This document shows, piece by piece, positions 9,001 through 17,432 of a stretch of DNA of 64,000 nucleotides. Position 1 is the stretch's first letter, and the number at the start of each line of letters is the position of its first letter. The DNA comes from Pseudomonas sp. GD03944. GTDB taxonomy: Bacteria; Pseudomonadota; Gammaproteobacteria; Pseudomonadales; Pseudomonadaceae. Location of the stretch: contig NZ_JAOCAH010000013.1 of assembly GCF_029839275.1 (NCBI RefSeq), positions 87,020 through 151,019 of the forward strand. The letters run 5' to 3'. Under the pieces are notes generated by a model that was given only the letters and a program-made list of their open reading frames with translations, had not been told where the DNA came from and did no database searches. Both the position numbers and the translations under genes were made by a program.

Positions 9001-12000
9001 GACCAACCCGACGATGTCCAATTGCAGGTTGCCAGCCGCGCTGTCGAGTATTCCGCGCTGATTGTCCAGATTCGCCGCGCGAAGGTGCATATCGCCACCG
9101 ACGCTGACCATACGACCTTGTTGGCTACTCAGATCGGTATCAGCCCGTACGCTCAGATCACCTTCACTCTGCAGGGCACCACCGTCGTTGAGGACGCTCC
9201 GCGCTTCGACGTCCAGGCCATCTGTCTGGCTGTAGATCAACCCATCGCGACGGTTGTCCAGGCCAGCAGCAAGGCGGATCGCCAGTGCCTGACGCGCCAA
9301 CAGGCTGCCTCCGTCGGCATTGTCGAGGCTGGTGGCAAACAGTGTGAGCAAGCCCTGGCTGGCCAGTTTCCCCCCACGGTTATCGATGTGACTAGCGTCG
9401 ATACGTAGCGGGCCGACGCTAGCCAGTTGCCCTTGACCGGCATTGAGCAGGTTGCCCTGCAAGGCCAGATTCAGGGCCGCACCGCTGCTGAGCACACCGG
9501 CCGTGTTGTCCAGGCTGGTGCCGCGAACGTGCAACGCCTGGCCGGCGACGACCTGTCCTGCCTGATTGTTCGTGTCGCGGGCCTGCAGCCGCAGTTCGCC
9601 CTGGGCGCTGATCAGTGCGGCATCGCGGTTGTCCAGCTGCCCCGTGAGGGCGAGGTCGAGCGCGCCCTGGCTGGAGACGATACCGCCGTCACGATTGTTC
9701 AGATCAGCAGCCACAAGATGCTGATCACCCCGGCTCACGAGCGCGCCTTCGCCGTGGTTGTCCAATTGGCCACTCAGCGTCACGTTCAACGTGCCATCCT
9801 TGCTCGACAGGGTGCCCTTGGCACTGTTGTCGAGTTGACCGCCCTCAATGTCCAGACCCTGCCAGCCAGAGATCAGACCACCCTCGCTGTTGCGCAGGAC
9901 CTCGGCTTCAAGGCCCAGGGTGTCGGCGCTGATGAGCCGTCCCTGGTCACGGTTGTCCAGGGTGGAGGCAGTCAAGCGGTAGGACTGCGAGGAGAACACT
10001 TCACCACCTTGGCGATTGTCCAAAGCCCGCAGGTTGTCGATGTTCAACGGGCCGACGGCTGAGACAAGGCCGCCGCGGTTGTCCAGCAGGCCGTCGCGCA
10101 TATCCAGAGCAACACCGGCTTCGCCAATCAGAGCACCCTGGCGTTGTATGAGCTCAGCCAAACGCAGGTACAGATCGCCCTTGGCCGAGACTTCGCCTTT
10201 ATTGCTGGAATCAAGGGTATTGGCGGTCAGGTCGAGGGTGGCGCCGCTGGTAATCAGCCCTCCCTGATTGTCGACCGACATGGCCTCGAGCCGCAGGCCA
10301 TCCCGCGTTCTTAGCACACCGTTCTGATTGCCCAGAACGCCGAGCTGCGCCTTCAGGTGTGCTTCAGCGAGGATTTGTCCACCCCCGTTGTGCAGCGCCT
10401 CGCTGGTCAGTTCCATCCCTGCGCCGCTGGCGAGCAGTCCAGCCTGTGTGTTGTTCAGCGTCGTGCTGTCCAGCCGCAACGTGGTACCTGCCGACAGTGT
10501 GCCGCTAGCCCGGTTGTCCAGCTCGTGGACCTGTACATCGAGCTCACGCCCACTGGTGATGATGCCGCCCTCGCTGTTGTCCAGCGTGGCGCTGACGATG
10601 CCGACCCGGTTCGTGCTGGAGATTTCCCCGCCACGGTTGTCGACGCTGTCGACCGAAAGATCGATGGCCTCACCCGCCGCAACCCGCCCACCACGGCCGT
10701 TGTCGAGCCTGTCGCCCTGCACGCTGAGTACACCCAGGCTGGCCAGTTCACCTCCCTGCTGGTAAAGCTCGCCGACACGCAATGACAGGTCGCCCTTGCC
10801 GACGATCCGCCCTTGAGTGGCGTTGTCTACGCGCTCCGCGCTCAGGCTGAGTCGCGTGCCAGCGGACAGCAGGCCGGCGTCACGGTTGTCGAGATAGGTG
10901 ACGTCCACATGCGCCGCGCCACTGCTGTCGATCACACCACGCCCGCTATTGTCGACGCGCCCCGCGCCCAGGCTCAGGTCATCCGTTGCGAGTAGACGCC
11001 CGCCACGGTTGTCCACCTGGGCGGCTTGCATGGAAAGGCGACTGTTGCCGATCAAGGTGCCATCGGCGCTATTGTCCAGCAGCCCATCGACCTGGACCGC
11101 CAGCACACCCTGGCTGGTCAACGTGCCCTGGGCGCTGTTGTCCAGACTTCCAGCACGCACCTCCAGCCTTGCAGACGAGGCGACAAGACCCTGGGTATTG
11201 CGCAGCCTGCTGGCGTCAACGCTCGCACCCTGCTCGCCGACCAGCCGCCCCTTGCGGTTGTCCACTTCATCGCCAACGATCCGCAGTTTGCCCTGGCTGG
11301 AGACTTCACCCTCCCGATTAGCCAGCGTCTCGGTATGCAGCGTTACAGCCCGGCCGGCGGATACCAGGCCGCTATCTGCATTGTCCAGATGGCGGGTATG
11401 GACCTGTATTTCGTCACGGGCCAGGATGCGGCCGCCGCGGTTATCCAACGTATCCGCCTGAACACGGGTCGCTGCCTGACCACCGAGTGCCCCGCCCTGA
11501 TTGTCCAGCGAGTGCCTTGCCTGCACCTGCAAGTCGCGACTGGCAAGCACGCGACCGGTATTACGCAACGTGCCGCCTTTCAGGCTGACATCCCCAAGGG
11601 TGTTGCGACTGTTGTCCGTCGCTACGCCGGCCTCGACGATGCCGCTGTTGTCGATGCTTCCAGCCTCTGCCGTGATAGAGCCGGCGGCTGCGAGACTCTT
11701 CTGGTTGCTGAGCCTGTCGACGCTCTCAATGACCACATTACCGGCGGCATAGGCCGGCCCGCTTAGCTCGACACTACGCCCTGCCACCGACAGGTTTTCG
11801 CTGGCTGCCGTACGCGCCAGGCTCAGGTGTCCATTGGCATCAATCCGAATATCCCCGGCACTGGCCGCCATGTCTCCGGCGAGCTTCACACCGACACCGG
11901 CTTCGGTGCCGACCAGGCGGATGGCACCGGCATACATGCCGCCCAGGGCGCTGCTGTCGATCGCCAGCAGTGGCTTGTCGCCGCCCTTGTCGGCCTTGGT

Positions 12001-12690
12001 CGTGGCGGCCAGGGTGACGGCATCCACGTCGTTGCGACCGGCGACGATGTTCAGGTGGTTGGCATGGATGCCGGCATTGATCCTGGCGCTACGGGTGATC
12101 AGGTCGAACTGATCGATGTTATCGGCGTTGAGTCCAGCGCCTTCGATGGCGATATCGCCACCCTCGACAGCGAAACGATCAAGGCGGCCGTTTTCAATCA
12201 CCGGAATGCCGGTGCTCAGGGTCGCGCGCGGGGTGTTGATGAAGCCACAGCCATCGCAAGTGATGCCATGGGGATTGGCGACGATAACGTGGGCGGCCTG
12301 CCCGGCCACCTCGGTGTACCCTTTGAGCTGGCTGCGGTTGCTGCCAGTGACCTCGTTGAGGATGACGCCCGCTGCACGCCCCTGCAGATTCGGGTTGCCG
12401 ATGATCAGCCCGCCCTGCTGGGTACTTTGCAACCGCTCGGTGGCATTGTTGAGGATCAGGCCCTGCTGGCCGACGTTGTAGTCGGTGAATTTGTTGTGCG
12501 AAAGCCCACCTCCACTGGGCGTGGCAATGTTCACGATCGGCACGCCGTTAGCGGCCTGATCCAGACGCGTGTTACCGCCCGCCTGGGCATCGACGGTCAG
12601 TTGTGCGGCCGTGGCAACGATAGGATTGAGGAACATCACCCCGGCAAGAATCAGCGCGATGTTCTGGAAAAGCGGGCTGCGAACGTCCAT
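3040..12690 (-). CDS. cdiA: CdiA-like two-partner-secreted exoprotein with ParB-like tip
   Basis: A 3216-residue cell-surface filament exported by the CdiB partner just upstream. I chose the ATG at 12690 (MDVRSPLFQ) over the longer frame to 12771: it has GGAG 8 bases upstream, lies 25 bases after the cdiB stop and opens a signal peptide ending near ATAA-Q30. The TPS secretion domain has NPNL (99-102), NPHG (139-142) and CDGCGF. About 1200 residues of LDNRGG-type haemagglutinin repeats follow. Then come a non-repeat region (about 1600-2030), a second repeat block with RDVxI/GGDL strands (about 2070-2450) and an Ala/Gly-rich DUF637-like pretoxin (about 2530-2760). The last 90 residues carry RDEISGAHV, LILDGHHR and VPVNV, a ParB/Srx-fold nuclease-type tip. 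No VENN motif was found at the pretoxin boundary. The target of the tip cannot be read from sequence. Confidence 0.88.
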   Translation of the reverse strand: MDVRSPLFQNIALILAGVMFLNPIVATAAQLTVDAQAGGNTRLDQAANGVPIVNIATPSGGGLSHNKFTDYNVGQQGLILNNATERLQSTQQGGLIIGNPNLQGRAAGVILNEVTGSNRSQLKGYTEVAGQAAHVIVANPHGITCDGCGFINTPRATLSTGIPVIENGRLDRFAVEGGDIAIEGAGLNADNIDQFDLITRSARINAGIHANHLNIVAGRNDVDAVTLAATTKADKGGDKPLLAIDSSALGGMYAGAIRLVGTEAGVGVKLAGDMAASAGDIRIDANGHLSLARTAASENLSVAGRSVELSGPAYAAGNVVIESVDRLSNQKSLAAAGSITAEAGSIDNSGIVEAGVATDNSRNTLGDVSLKGGTLRNTGRVLASRDLQVQARHSLDNQGGALGGQAATRVQADTLDNRGGRILARDEIQVHTRHLDNADSGLVSAGRAVTLHTETLANREGEVSSQGKLRIVGDEVDNRKGRLVGEQGASVDASRLRNTQGLVASSARLEVRAGSLDNSAQGTLTSQGVLAVQVDGLLDNSADGTLIGNSRLSMQAAQVDNRGGRLLATDDLSLGAGRVDNSGRGVIDSSGAAHVDVTYLDNRDAGLLSAGTRLSLSAERVDNATQGRIVGKGDLSLRVGELYQQGGELASLGVLSVQGDRLDNGRGGRVAAGEAIDLSVDSVDNRGGEISSTNRVGIVSATLDNSEGGIITSGRELDVQVHELDNRASGTLSAGTTLRLDSTTLNNTQAGLLASGAGMELTSEALHNGGGQILAEAHLKAQLGVLGNQNGVLRTRDGLRLEAMSVDNQGGLITSGATLDLTANTLDSSNKGEVSAKGDLYLRLAELIQRQGALIGEAGVALDMRDGLLDNRGGLVSAVGPLNIDNLRALDNRQGGEVFSSQSYRLTASTLDNRDQGRLISADTLGLEAEVLRNSEGGLISGWQGLDIEGGQLDNSAKGTLSSKDGTLNVTLSGQLDNHGEGALVSRGDQHLVAADLNNRDGGIVSSQGALDLALTGQLDNRDAALISAQGELRLQARDTNNQAGQVVAGQALHVRGTSLDNTAGVLSSGAALNLALQGNLLNAGQGQLASVGPLRIDASHIDNRGGKLASQGLLTLFATSLDNADGGSLLARQALAIRLAAGLDNRRDGLIYSQTDGLDVEARSVLNDGGALQSEGDLSVRADTDLSSQQGRMVSVGGDMHLRAANLDNQRGILDSAAGNLQLDIVGLVDNRDGTVQGRSLGVTSADFDNADGHFSALVGDSRIQVQAFNNRNGGLYAEGALELRADSMVNTNGQVSARDIDVSLGGALNNQGGLIESTSQMLLRATSLDNQGGRLRSLGNAGATRFDIEVLNNRDGLIETANANLLLQVGTLDNLDGRIRHLGSGTFGLTTAQVLAAGGSLVTGGALDVSAATWVNSSLLQAARLVLNVGHFTQTATGQLLASDAFSGSGDTWVNHGVLASDGDLRVTLSGGYSGEGRLTSLGDLSLRAADVAMSQNARISAGGLADISSSGRLGNQGILTSVGDLSLAATQLDNRGTVGGSAGLRITTPHLSNESGLLFSGADMTLQVGDFVNYQADVYSLGNLDILGQVPGSPANLVDNNSGTLESTGDLRIQAATLRNQRDHFATEQQRVSGNINVYWDDFCDGRGCEWYFTSVERFEDVALDGSTSAAAHIGAGGDLNVSGSMFDNRYSTVSAGGDIGIDTDVFNNIGAGGGEERHLRSGVYTRDRGIYHTFIHQANLFNQYNNPASPNYAPTTLSRDQVIRSAPGGYFEQSSYVVPVSGSAVASAIVQAAGAVNITAREQLNNSVLRSATAYVGDISRHVDTSVVASAAPLLAITTQLPPDLAHKQVNPLTLPGFSLPTGQNGLFRINQLAGQAAVASTAGDYTDLRLPAVVNPGQEMTLPGGVGSDQSSRPTRATVPLAINGLQGVERPAIPGRHHRYLIETNPALTELGRFLNSDYMLGQLGYDPDQVQKRLGDGLYEQRLIREAIIARTGQRFVAGRNSDEAMFRHLMDNAIASKDALDLSLGVSLSPAQVAALTHDIVWMEEQEVLGEKVLVPVLYLAQAEGRLMANGALIQGRDMTLISGNDLNNSGTLRASNNLTAKAANVDNRGLIEAGNRLELLAEGSIRNAAGGIIAGRDVSLSARAGDIINERSITTVSGGDRGYQYRADVVTAASRIEAANDLALGAGRDIRSQGSVIQAGGDGRLAAGRDVQITSQREEDSYSYQRRRETGNQYQVVQHASELQAGGDLAISAGRDLGIVASRVQATSDINFQAAGDLVVAAAANESHDESYRKHAGKKTQRIETSVSQQQAEVGAGGSLIAVAGADMELVASDLRSGDDAFLYAGEQLALLSAQNSDYYLYDMKKKGRWGSRKTQRDEVTTIRNVGTSITSGGDLTLVSEGDQRYQRARLDSGNDLTLNSGGAITFEAVKDLDQESHEKSKSSLAWTSAKGKGTTDETVLQSQLIAQGDLVIKAVDGLNIDIKQVDQQTVGQTIDAMVKADPGLAWLKEMEQRGDVDWMRVKEVHDSFKYSHSGLGGAAMIVTAIIVTYLTAGVASGIVAGATNAAAGSTMAAASAATATTAATSAGLGNIMASAVLTSAASGAAISTINNRGDLGAVLKDVTSSDSLKGYATTAVTAGFTAGVLDSAFGVTGDNVNRITKGFDLSKPADLAKFGSYLGVQGGVQAAAQTALQGGSLGDNLRSALTNQVQHLLQAGAFNAVGDFAGGKWVDGIQLDDGSPGKVALHAVVGGLLSEATGGDFKTGALVGGANELLIEQLSGAIKGNKNLELAVSQLIGVAAASATGGDMAKAVELAKNATAYNRQLHPDEIKFASDDERVKRYAAQAGISEEAAREELLRSAAAMVDRGWNEALSISDGNTPRATSFLRAELSQSQSGLFQVTLAEYNNERLGLKELFSDRDALNTLVRDVALVDPLAYKTDPKFFQEALNAKGLGSQDGFGNAIEGAISGPSKAAIWLMGAANCPSCALTDIQGAWDAVTDLPEELSYRAYLDNLHIMQGKGASVVQLNASSTTALGIDVGLSVSPVLGGKAMAGTLLKNAGPKVAAEVPKLASLSKVTDEMRANPYHPDWQRYSGSEPKAVGADVVSGGAQAVHPKSLIGRQGRDEISGAHVKRLTKDMKANGYDANYPIDAANVDGKLIILDGHHRVQAASKAGVQNVPVNVHNVTREQADQLMREAAEVRARD

Positions 12691-12715
12691 GTGAAGAGCT
12701 CCGTTACGCGTCGAA

Positions 12716-14413
12716 TTAGAAGAAGGCATCCAGGCGGACATACACAGGCCGCTCACGCTCGGTGACGGCATCAGGGCGGTCCAGGGAATGAGCGAAGTTG
12801 ATAGCGGCGGCGAGGTGCTTACCCCGGGCGCTCAGCTCGACGGCATTGCCGGAGAGGCGGCCCCGCAGGTCAGGGTTATAGCGTCCGCCCTCGATCACGC
12901 CGAGGTCGTAGGCGAAGGCCACGCCGTACTCCTGCACGAAGGGTTGCAAGGGCTGCCAGGTCACCGCGCGGCGCCAGCGCAACTGGTTACGCCAGTAGCC
13001 GCCGCTGTCGCCGGAGAGTGACTGGTCCTTGAAGCCGCGCACCGAACTCAGGCCGCCGATGCTGATGCGCTGCGCGCTGAACAGCACGTCTTCGCTCTTC
13101 TGCCCGTTGAGCAGGCTGTCGAAGCTGAAGGACTCGCCCCACAGCTGAAACGGCTGCAGGTAACTGAGGGTCAGGCTGTACTTGTTGTAGCGGGCGACGG
13201 GTTGGCCGCCTTGGGGATTGCCCGCGCCCTGGGCGTCGAAATTGCCGATGCCCTGCTGCCAGCCAATGTCGGCGTTGACGAAGGCGGTGCCGATACGCCG
13301 CCCGTGGTTGAAGCCCAGTTGCGCCTCCGACAGGCGCTGGCTCGACACGTCGATGCGGTTACCGAGGATGAAGTTGTTGGTGCGCAGGTGGCTGACGCCG
13401 GTATTGATCGCGGTCTTGCTCAGGCTGTCGCGGTGCAGCACCCGCTCGGCACGCAGCGCGTGGGTCTTGCTGTCACCATCGAGTTCGAAGGCGAAGCCGT
13501 TGGCCTGGTTGAGGGTGCGGTAGTAGCTCTGGCTGTAGCTGTAGTTGAAGCTCCACCAGCCATAGGGAACGCTGTAGCTGAGGCTCTGGTTGTGGGAGTG
13601 ACGGCGGCTGTCGCTGAGCGCATCACGCCCGGCCCGCAGGCTCAACTGATCGGCCAGCCCCAGCGGGCTGTCCCAGTCCAGGCCAAGGCCCCACTGCTGC
13701 TCGCCGGTGCTGCGCTGGCCATCGTTGTGCCGATTGAGGCTGGCGCGCCAGGGCTTGCTGCGCTGACCCTGGAGTTGCACGCGGCTGCCGCCCACCTCCG
13801 CGCCGGGCACCAGCTCCAGTTGTGCCTGGCGCGACGGCAGGCGATTGAGCTGCTCGACCAGTTGCTCCAGCTCACGCAGGTTGAGCACTTCGCCGGTCTG
13901 CCCGGGAAAGCCCATGCCCAGCTCCCGCTCACTGGCCAGCTCGGACGCGTCCAGCCCTTCCAGCCGGCCGTCGACCACGATCACGCTCAGGGTGCCGCTG
14001 GAGAGGTCCTGCTGGGGCAAGTAGGCCCGGGTGGTGACATAGCCCCGCCCGACATAGTGATTGGTGATGGCCTTGAGCACCTGGTTCAGTTGCCCGACGC
14101 CCAGGCATTCGCCCGCGAAGGGCTGCAGGATCGAGGCTTTGTCCGCCTCGCTGAGCAGCGAGGCGCCCTGAAGGCTGATCTGCTGGATATCGAAGCAGCG
14201 CTCATCGGTCGGCGCCGGCGTTTCCGTGAGGACGGGCGCATCACCGGGCAGTTGGCGCAGTTCTTCGAGGCGGCGCTCCTGCTCGTGCAGCAGGCGCTCC
14301 TGGCGCTCGCGGACAAGGTCACGGTCAGCCGGCGTCTGACCGTTCACAGCAGCGGGCAGAAGGTGAAGCGCGAGCAGCAGGGGGAGAGATTGGAAAATGC
14401 AGCGAAGAGACAT
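12716..14413 (-). CDS. cdiB: TpsB/CdiB outer-membrane transporter
   Basis: A 565-residue Omp85-superfamily transporter that exports the adjacent CdiA through the outer membrane. A signal peptide (LLLALHLLPAAVNG) is followed by a polar helix, ShlB/FhaC-type POTRA domains (FDIQQISLQGASLL, then GYVTTRAYLPQQ and VVDGRLEGL) and a C-terminal 16-strand barrel. The conserved VRGF motif of the barrel loop is present (SSVRGFKDQSL), and the protein ends in Phe (VRLDAFF), as outer-membrane barrels do. Length is usual for the family. The start at 14413 has GAAGG close upstream. It is the first gene of the locus and is followed after 25 bases by cdiA, so the two are probably one transcript. Its GC content matches the chromosome, unlike the cassettes downstream. 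Confidence 0.93.
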   Translation of the reverse strand: MSLRCIFQSLPLLLALHLLPAAVNGQTPADRDLVRERQERLLHEQERRLEELRQLPGDAPVLTETPAPTDERCFDIQQISLQGASLLSEADKASILQPFAGECLGVGQLNQVLKAITNHYVGRGYVTTRAYLPQQDLSSGTLSVIVVDGRLEGLDASELASERELGMGFPGQTGEVLNLRELEQLVEQLNRLPSRQAQLELVPGAEVGGSRVQLQGQRSKPWRASLNRHNDGQRSTGEQQWGLGLDWDSPLGLADQLSLRAGRDALSDSRRHSHNQSLSYSVPYGWWSFNYSYSQSYYRTLNQANGFAFELDGDSKTHALRAERVLHRDSLSKTAINTGVSHLRTNNFILGNRIDVSSQRLSEAQLGFNHGRRIGTAFVNADIGWQQGIGNFDAQGAGNPQGGQPVARYNKYSLTLSYLQPFQLWGESFSFDSLLNGQKSEDVLFSAQRISIGGLSSVRGFKDQSLSGDSGGYWRNQLRWRRAVTWQPLQPFVQEYGVAFAYDLGVIEGGRYNPDLRGRLSGNAVELSARGKHLAAAINFAHSLDRPDAVTERERPVYVRLDAFF

Positions 14414-14635
14414 GCCTTCAATCCTTGAGAGCGCCGGATAAACGGCGCAGATTGGAGCGCACCTCTCACAACCAGATAAATCAGAGCTGTCTTAGATTTG
14501 TCGGCACTGCGCTGAATCCTGAAAAATGGCGTGCCCATGCCGGTACGAGCCACCGCAAAGGGTCGCAATTCGCACAAGCAGTGCATTGGATATCAGCGAT
14601 CCGTCGAATGGCTTGGGTATCACAGAGCCATTGGC

Positions 14636-16972
14636 TCACTGCCCCACACTGAACTCCAGGCGCGCCGTCTGCCCGCCTTCATCCAGCACGCTCAGTTGAT
14701 AGCGCCCCGTACGCGGGAAGGGCTGGCTGAAGAGTTCGTCCGCGGCGGTTTCGGCCACGGGCTGGCCGTCGACGAACCACCAGCGGCGCCCGCTGCCGCC
14801 CAGGGCGGAGAGGCGCAGGCGCAACGGCTCGGCGCTGCCCGCCGGGCGTTGCAACTGGTCGCCCTGGCGCACGCCGACGATCGACAGCGGCGCGGCGGCG
14901 GGCTCGCGTTGCGGGGGGCAGGAGGGGTCGGCCGCCGGAAGGCGCGCGCCCCGTCGCTCACGTCGCGGCAGCCAGGGCTCGAGCGGTGCTGGCCACAGGG
15001 CCACGGTCTGGGGTTGAGCGCCAGGACAGCCTGGGGCGACACGCAGCCCCTGCTCGTTGAGCCAGATGTTGGCTTGCAGACCCTGCCCCAGGGGCTGGTC
15101 CAGAGCCTGCAGGGTCGGCGGCGTGGTGCCGTCCAGGGTCCAGGCGAAACGCTGACGGCGGCAATTGGGATCGCGGCTATCCAGCGGTTGGCCCAGCGGC
15201 CAGCAGATCGCGGCCACGCCAACCTCCGCCGGCTGCGGGTCTGCCGGCAGCCCGACGCCGCGCTGGCTATCACGGTTGGCCAGCAGGTCGTGCACTTGCA
15301 GGAGCAGCGGCGCCGCCGAGGCCAGACCGAACTGGTCGGGCACCGGCGTGCCGTCCGGCCTGCCGATCCACACGCCGATGACGTAGCGCGGTGCCACGCC
15401 GATGGCCCAGGCATCGCGAAAGCCATAACTGGTGCCGGTCTTCCAGGCCAGGCTCGGGCGTTGCACCAGTTGCGCCCGCGGGTCGCGGTCCGGGCGCGCC
15501 TGGCCGCTGAGGATGCGTCGCACGATCCAGGCCGATCCTGGCGACAGCAGGCGCCGTTCCTGCAATTGGTCCTGGGGCCGAAAACGCAGGCGCGCGGCCT
15601 TGCCACCGCGGGCGAACGCGCTGTAACCGCTCACCAGTTCTTCCAGGCGGCTGCCGGCCCCACCGAGGATCAACGCCAGGTTCGGTTCGGCCAGCGGCGG
15701 CAATGCCAGCGGCACCCCGGCACTGCGCAACTCGCCGGCGAAGCGTTTCGGCCCGTAGGCTTCCAGCAATTGCACCGCCGGCAGGTTGAGCGAGCGGGCC
15801 AGGGCTTCGCTGGCCGATACGGCGCCGCTGAACCCGGCGGCGAAGTTGCCCGGCCGGTAGTCGCCGTAACGGCGGGGCACGTCCTGCAGCAGGGATTCGG
15901 AATGGATCAGGCCGCTGTCCAGGGCCATGCCGTAGAGGAAGGGTTTCAGGGTCGAGCCCGGCGAACGCTGGGCACGCACCATGTCGACATGGCCGAAGCG
16001 TCGCACGTCACTGATGTCCACCGACCCGAGGTAGGCACGTACGGCCATGCTCGGCTGCTCCACCACCAGGATCGCCGCCGAGGTGCGCTCGGGCAGGCGG
16101 GCGCGCCAGCCCATCAGCAAGTCTTCCAGGCGCCGCTGCAACGCAGCATCCAGGGTGGTGCGGATCAGCGGTGGGCTGCCGGGGGTGTTCAGCCGCCGTG
16201 CCAGCAACGGCGCCAGGCGTGGCTCCTGACGGGGCGCCAGCAGCACCGGTTCTTCCAAGGCATCGTCGATGGCCGCTTGTGGCCAGACGCCAAAGCTGCC
16301 CAGGCGCTGCAACACCTTGTCCCGGGCCAGCTGCGCACGCTCCGGGTGACGGTCCGGGCGCAGGCGACTCGGTGCCTGGGGCAGTACGGCGAGCAAGGCC
16401 GCTTCGGCCCGGGTCAGTTGGCTCGGCGGCTTGCCGAGGTAGGCCCAGCTGGCTGCCGCGACGCCTTGCAAGGTACCGCCAAAGGGCGCGCGGTTGAGGT
16501 AGAGGGCGAGGATCTCGTCCTTGGACAGGTGCCACTCCAACTGCAGGGTGCGCCACAACTGCTTGAGCTTGCCGGGGTAGCTGCGCGCATGGGGGTCGAG
16601 CAACCGCGCCACCTGCATCGACAGGGTGCTGCCACCGGACACCACGCGCCCACCGCCGAGGTTCTGCCAGGCCGCCCGGCCCAGCGCCAGCGGGTTGACC
16701 CCGGGGTGCTGGTAGAACCAGCGGTCTTCGTAGGTCAGCAGGGCGTCCAGGTAATAGGGCGACACCTCGTCCGGGCTGATCGGGTAGCGCCACACGCCGT
16801 CGCGGTCGGCGAAGCGCCACAGCGGCGTGCCGTCTTCGGCGAGCACCACCCGGGCCAGGTCATCCTCGGGCAATGGCAGCGGAAACAGCCAGTCCGCCAG
16901 CCACAGCGTCAGAAGCAGAGCCAGCGGTGCAGAGAGCCAGCGCCAGACGCGTCGACGCATCCACTTACACAT
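14636..16972 (-). CDS. pbpC: Penicillin-binding protein 1C
   Basis: A 778-residue bifunctional murein synthase in the inner membrane with its bulk in the periplasm. A short Arg-rich cytoplasmic start and one membrane helix (residues 14-31) lead into a GT51 glycosyltransferase domain with the catalytic Glu in TYEDRWF (E82) and GGSTLSMQVARLL. The transpeptidase domain has SPGSTLKPF (active Ser near residue 339) and KTGTSYGFRDAW (near 510). The last 90 residues form the BiPBP_C domain of PBP1C. In E. coli pbpC lies beside the alpha-2-macroglobulin gene yfhM, and both are close here too, which supports the name and a shared role in envelope defence or repair. The 222-base gap to cdiB shows no further gene. 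Confidence 0.93.
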   Translation of the reverse strand: MCKWMRRRVWRWLSAPLALLLTLWLADWLFPLPLPEDDLARVVLAEDGTPLWRFADRDGVWRYPISPDEVSPYYLDALLTYEDRWFYQHPGVNPLALGRAAWQNLGGGRVVSGGSTLSMQVARLLDPHARSYPGKLKQLWRTLQLEWHLSKDEILALYLNRAPFGGTLQGVAAASWAYLGKPPSQLTRAEAALLAVLPQAPSRLRPDRHPERAQLARDKVLQRLGSFGVWPQAAIDDALEEPVLLAPRQEPRLAPLLARRLNTPGSPPLIRTTLDAALQRRLEDLLMGWRARLPERTSAAILVVEQPSMAVRAYLGSVDISDVRRFGHVDMVRAQRSPGSTLKPFLYGMALDSGLIHSESLLQDVPRRYGDYRPGNFAAGFSGAVSASEALARSLNLPAVQLLEAYGPKRFAGELRSAGVPLALPPLAEPNLALILGGAGSRLEELVSGYSAFARGGKAARLRFRPQDQLQERRLLSPGSAWIVRRILSGQARPDRDPRAQLVQRPSLAWKTGTSYGFRDAWAIGVAPRYVIGVWIGRPDGTPVPDQFGLASAAPLLLQVHDLLANRDSQRGVGLPADPQPAEVGVAAICWPLGQPLDSRDPNCRRQRFAWTLDGTTPPTLQALDQPLGQGLQANIWLNEQGLRVAPGCPGAQPQTVALWPAPLEPWLPRRERRGARLPAADPSCPPQREPAAAPLSIVGVRQGDQLQRPAGSAEPLRLRLSALGGSGRRWWFVDGQPVAETAADELFSQPFPRTGRYQLSVLDEGGQTARLEFSVGQ

Positions 16973-17122
16973 GGCAAGGCCCTGTCACTGACGGGCGCCG
17001 TGACATCGTGAGGCCATCAGGGAACTCAACGGCCTGCGCCATAGCCCAATACAACAGCCATTCCGGCAATCCGCTGGCACGTCGCCCTGCCAATCGTGGC
17101 CGGGCTCACAGGATCATTGAAC

Positions 17123-17416
17123 ATGTATGTAGAAGGTTTCTTCGAGTCGCTTGGCCAGGCATTTGGCGCGTTCATCCGGTTTATCGTCGAGAGCTTGAGC
17201 GGCTTTTTCAGCGTGTTGGGGAATGCGGTCAGCAGCTTCATCGATGGCATGGCCAGCACCCTGGGCGTCACCCCGTCGCTGCTGAGCATTGCCGTGCTGG
17301 TGATCGGCCTGTTGTTGCTGTATGCCGCCCTGCGGGCGTTTCTGCGGGGCGGCATCATCAGCGGGATCATCTGGCTGCTGCTCGGGCTGTGGCTGCTCAG
17401 CGGGTTGATTCACTGA
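17123..17416 (+). CDS. Small membrane protein between pbpC and yfhM
   Basis: A 97-residue hydrophobic protein. The ATG at 17123 has AGGA at a spacing of about 9. The N-terminal half is amphipathic (FFESLGQAFGAFIRFIVESL), and two membrane segments follow at about 51-68 (LLSIAVLVIGLLLLYAAL) and 75-93 (ISGIIWLLLGLWLLSGL). It is on the opposite strand to both neighbours and ends 16 bases before the yfhM stop, so the two transcripts converge. I do not recognise a named family. The hydrophobic pattern and good ribosome site make it more likely real than an antisense shadow, and the position suggests a link to the PBP1C/alpha-2-macroglobulin pair. Confidence 0.65.
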   Translation: MYVEGFFESLGQAFGAFIRFIVESLSGFFSVLGNAVSSFIDGMASTLGVTPSLLSIAVLVIGLLLLYAALRAFLRGGIISGIIWLLLGLWLLSGLIH

Positions 17417-17432
17417 GCAGCCGTTCGCTCGA

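Noticed and set aside
12690..12771. Upstream extension of cdiA to 12771
   Set aside because: The extra 27 residues overlap the end of cdiB and would block the signal peptide; the ATG at 12690 has a good ribosome site.
14531..17011. 826-codon open frame on the plus strand opposite pbpC
   Set aside because: Antisense to pbpC, with biased Arg/Gln/Ala composition and no recognisable domain.
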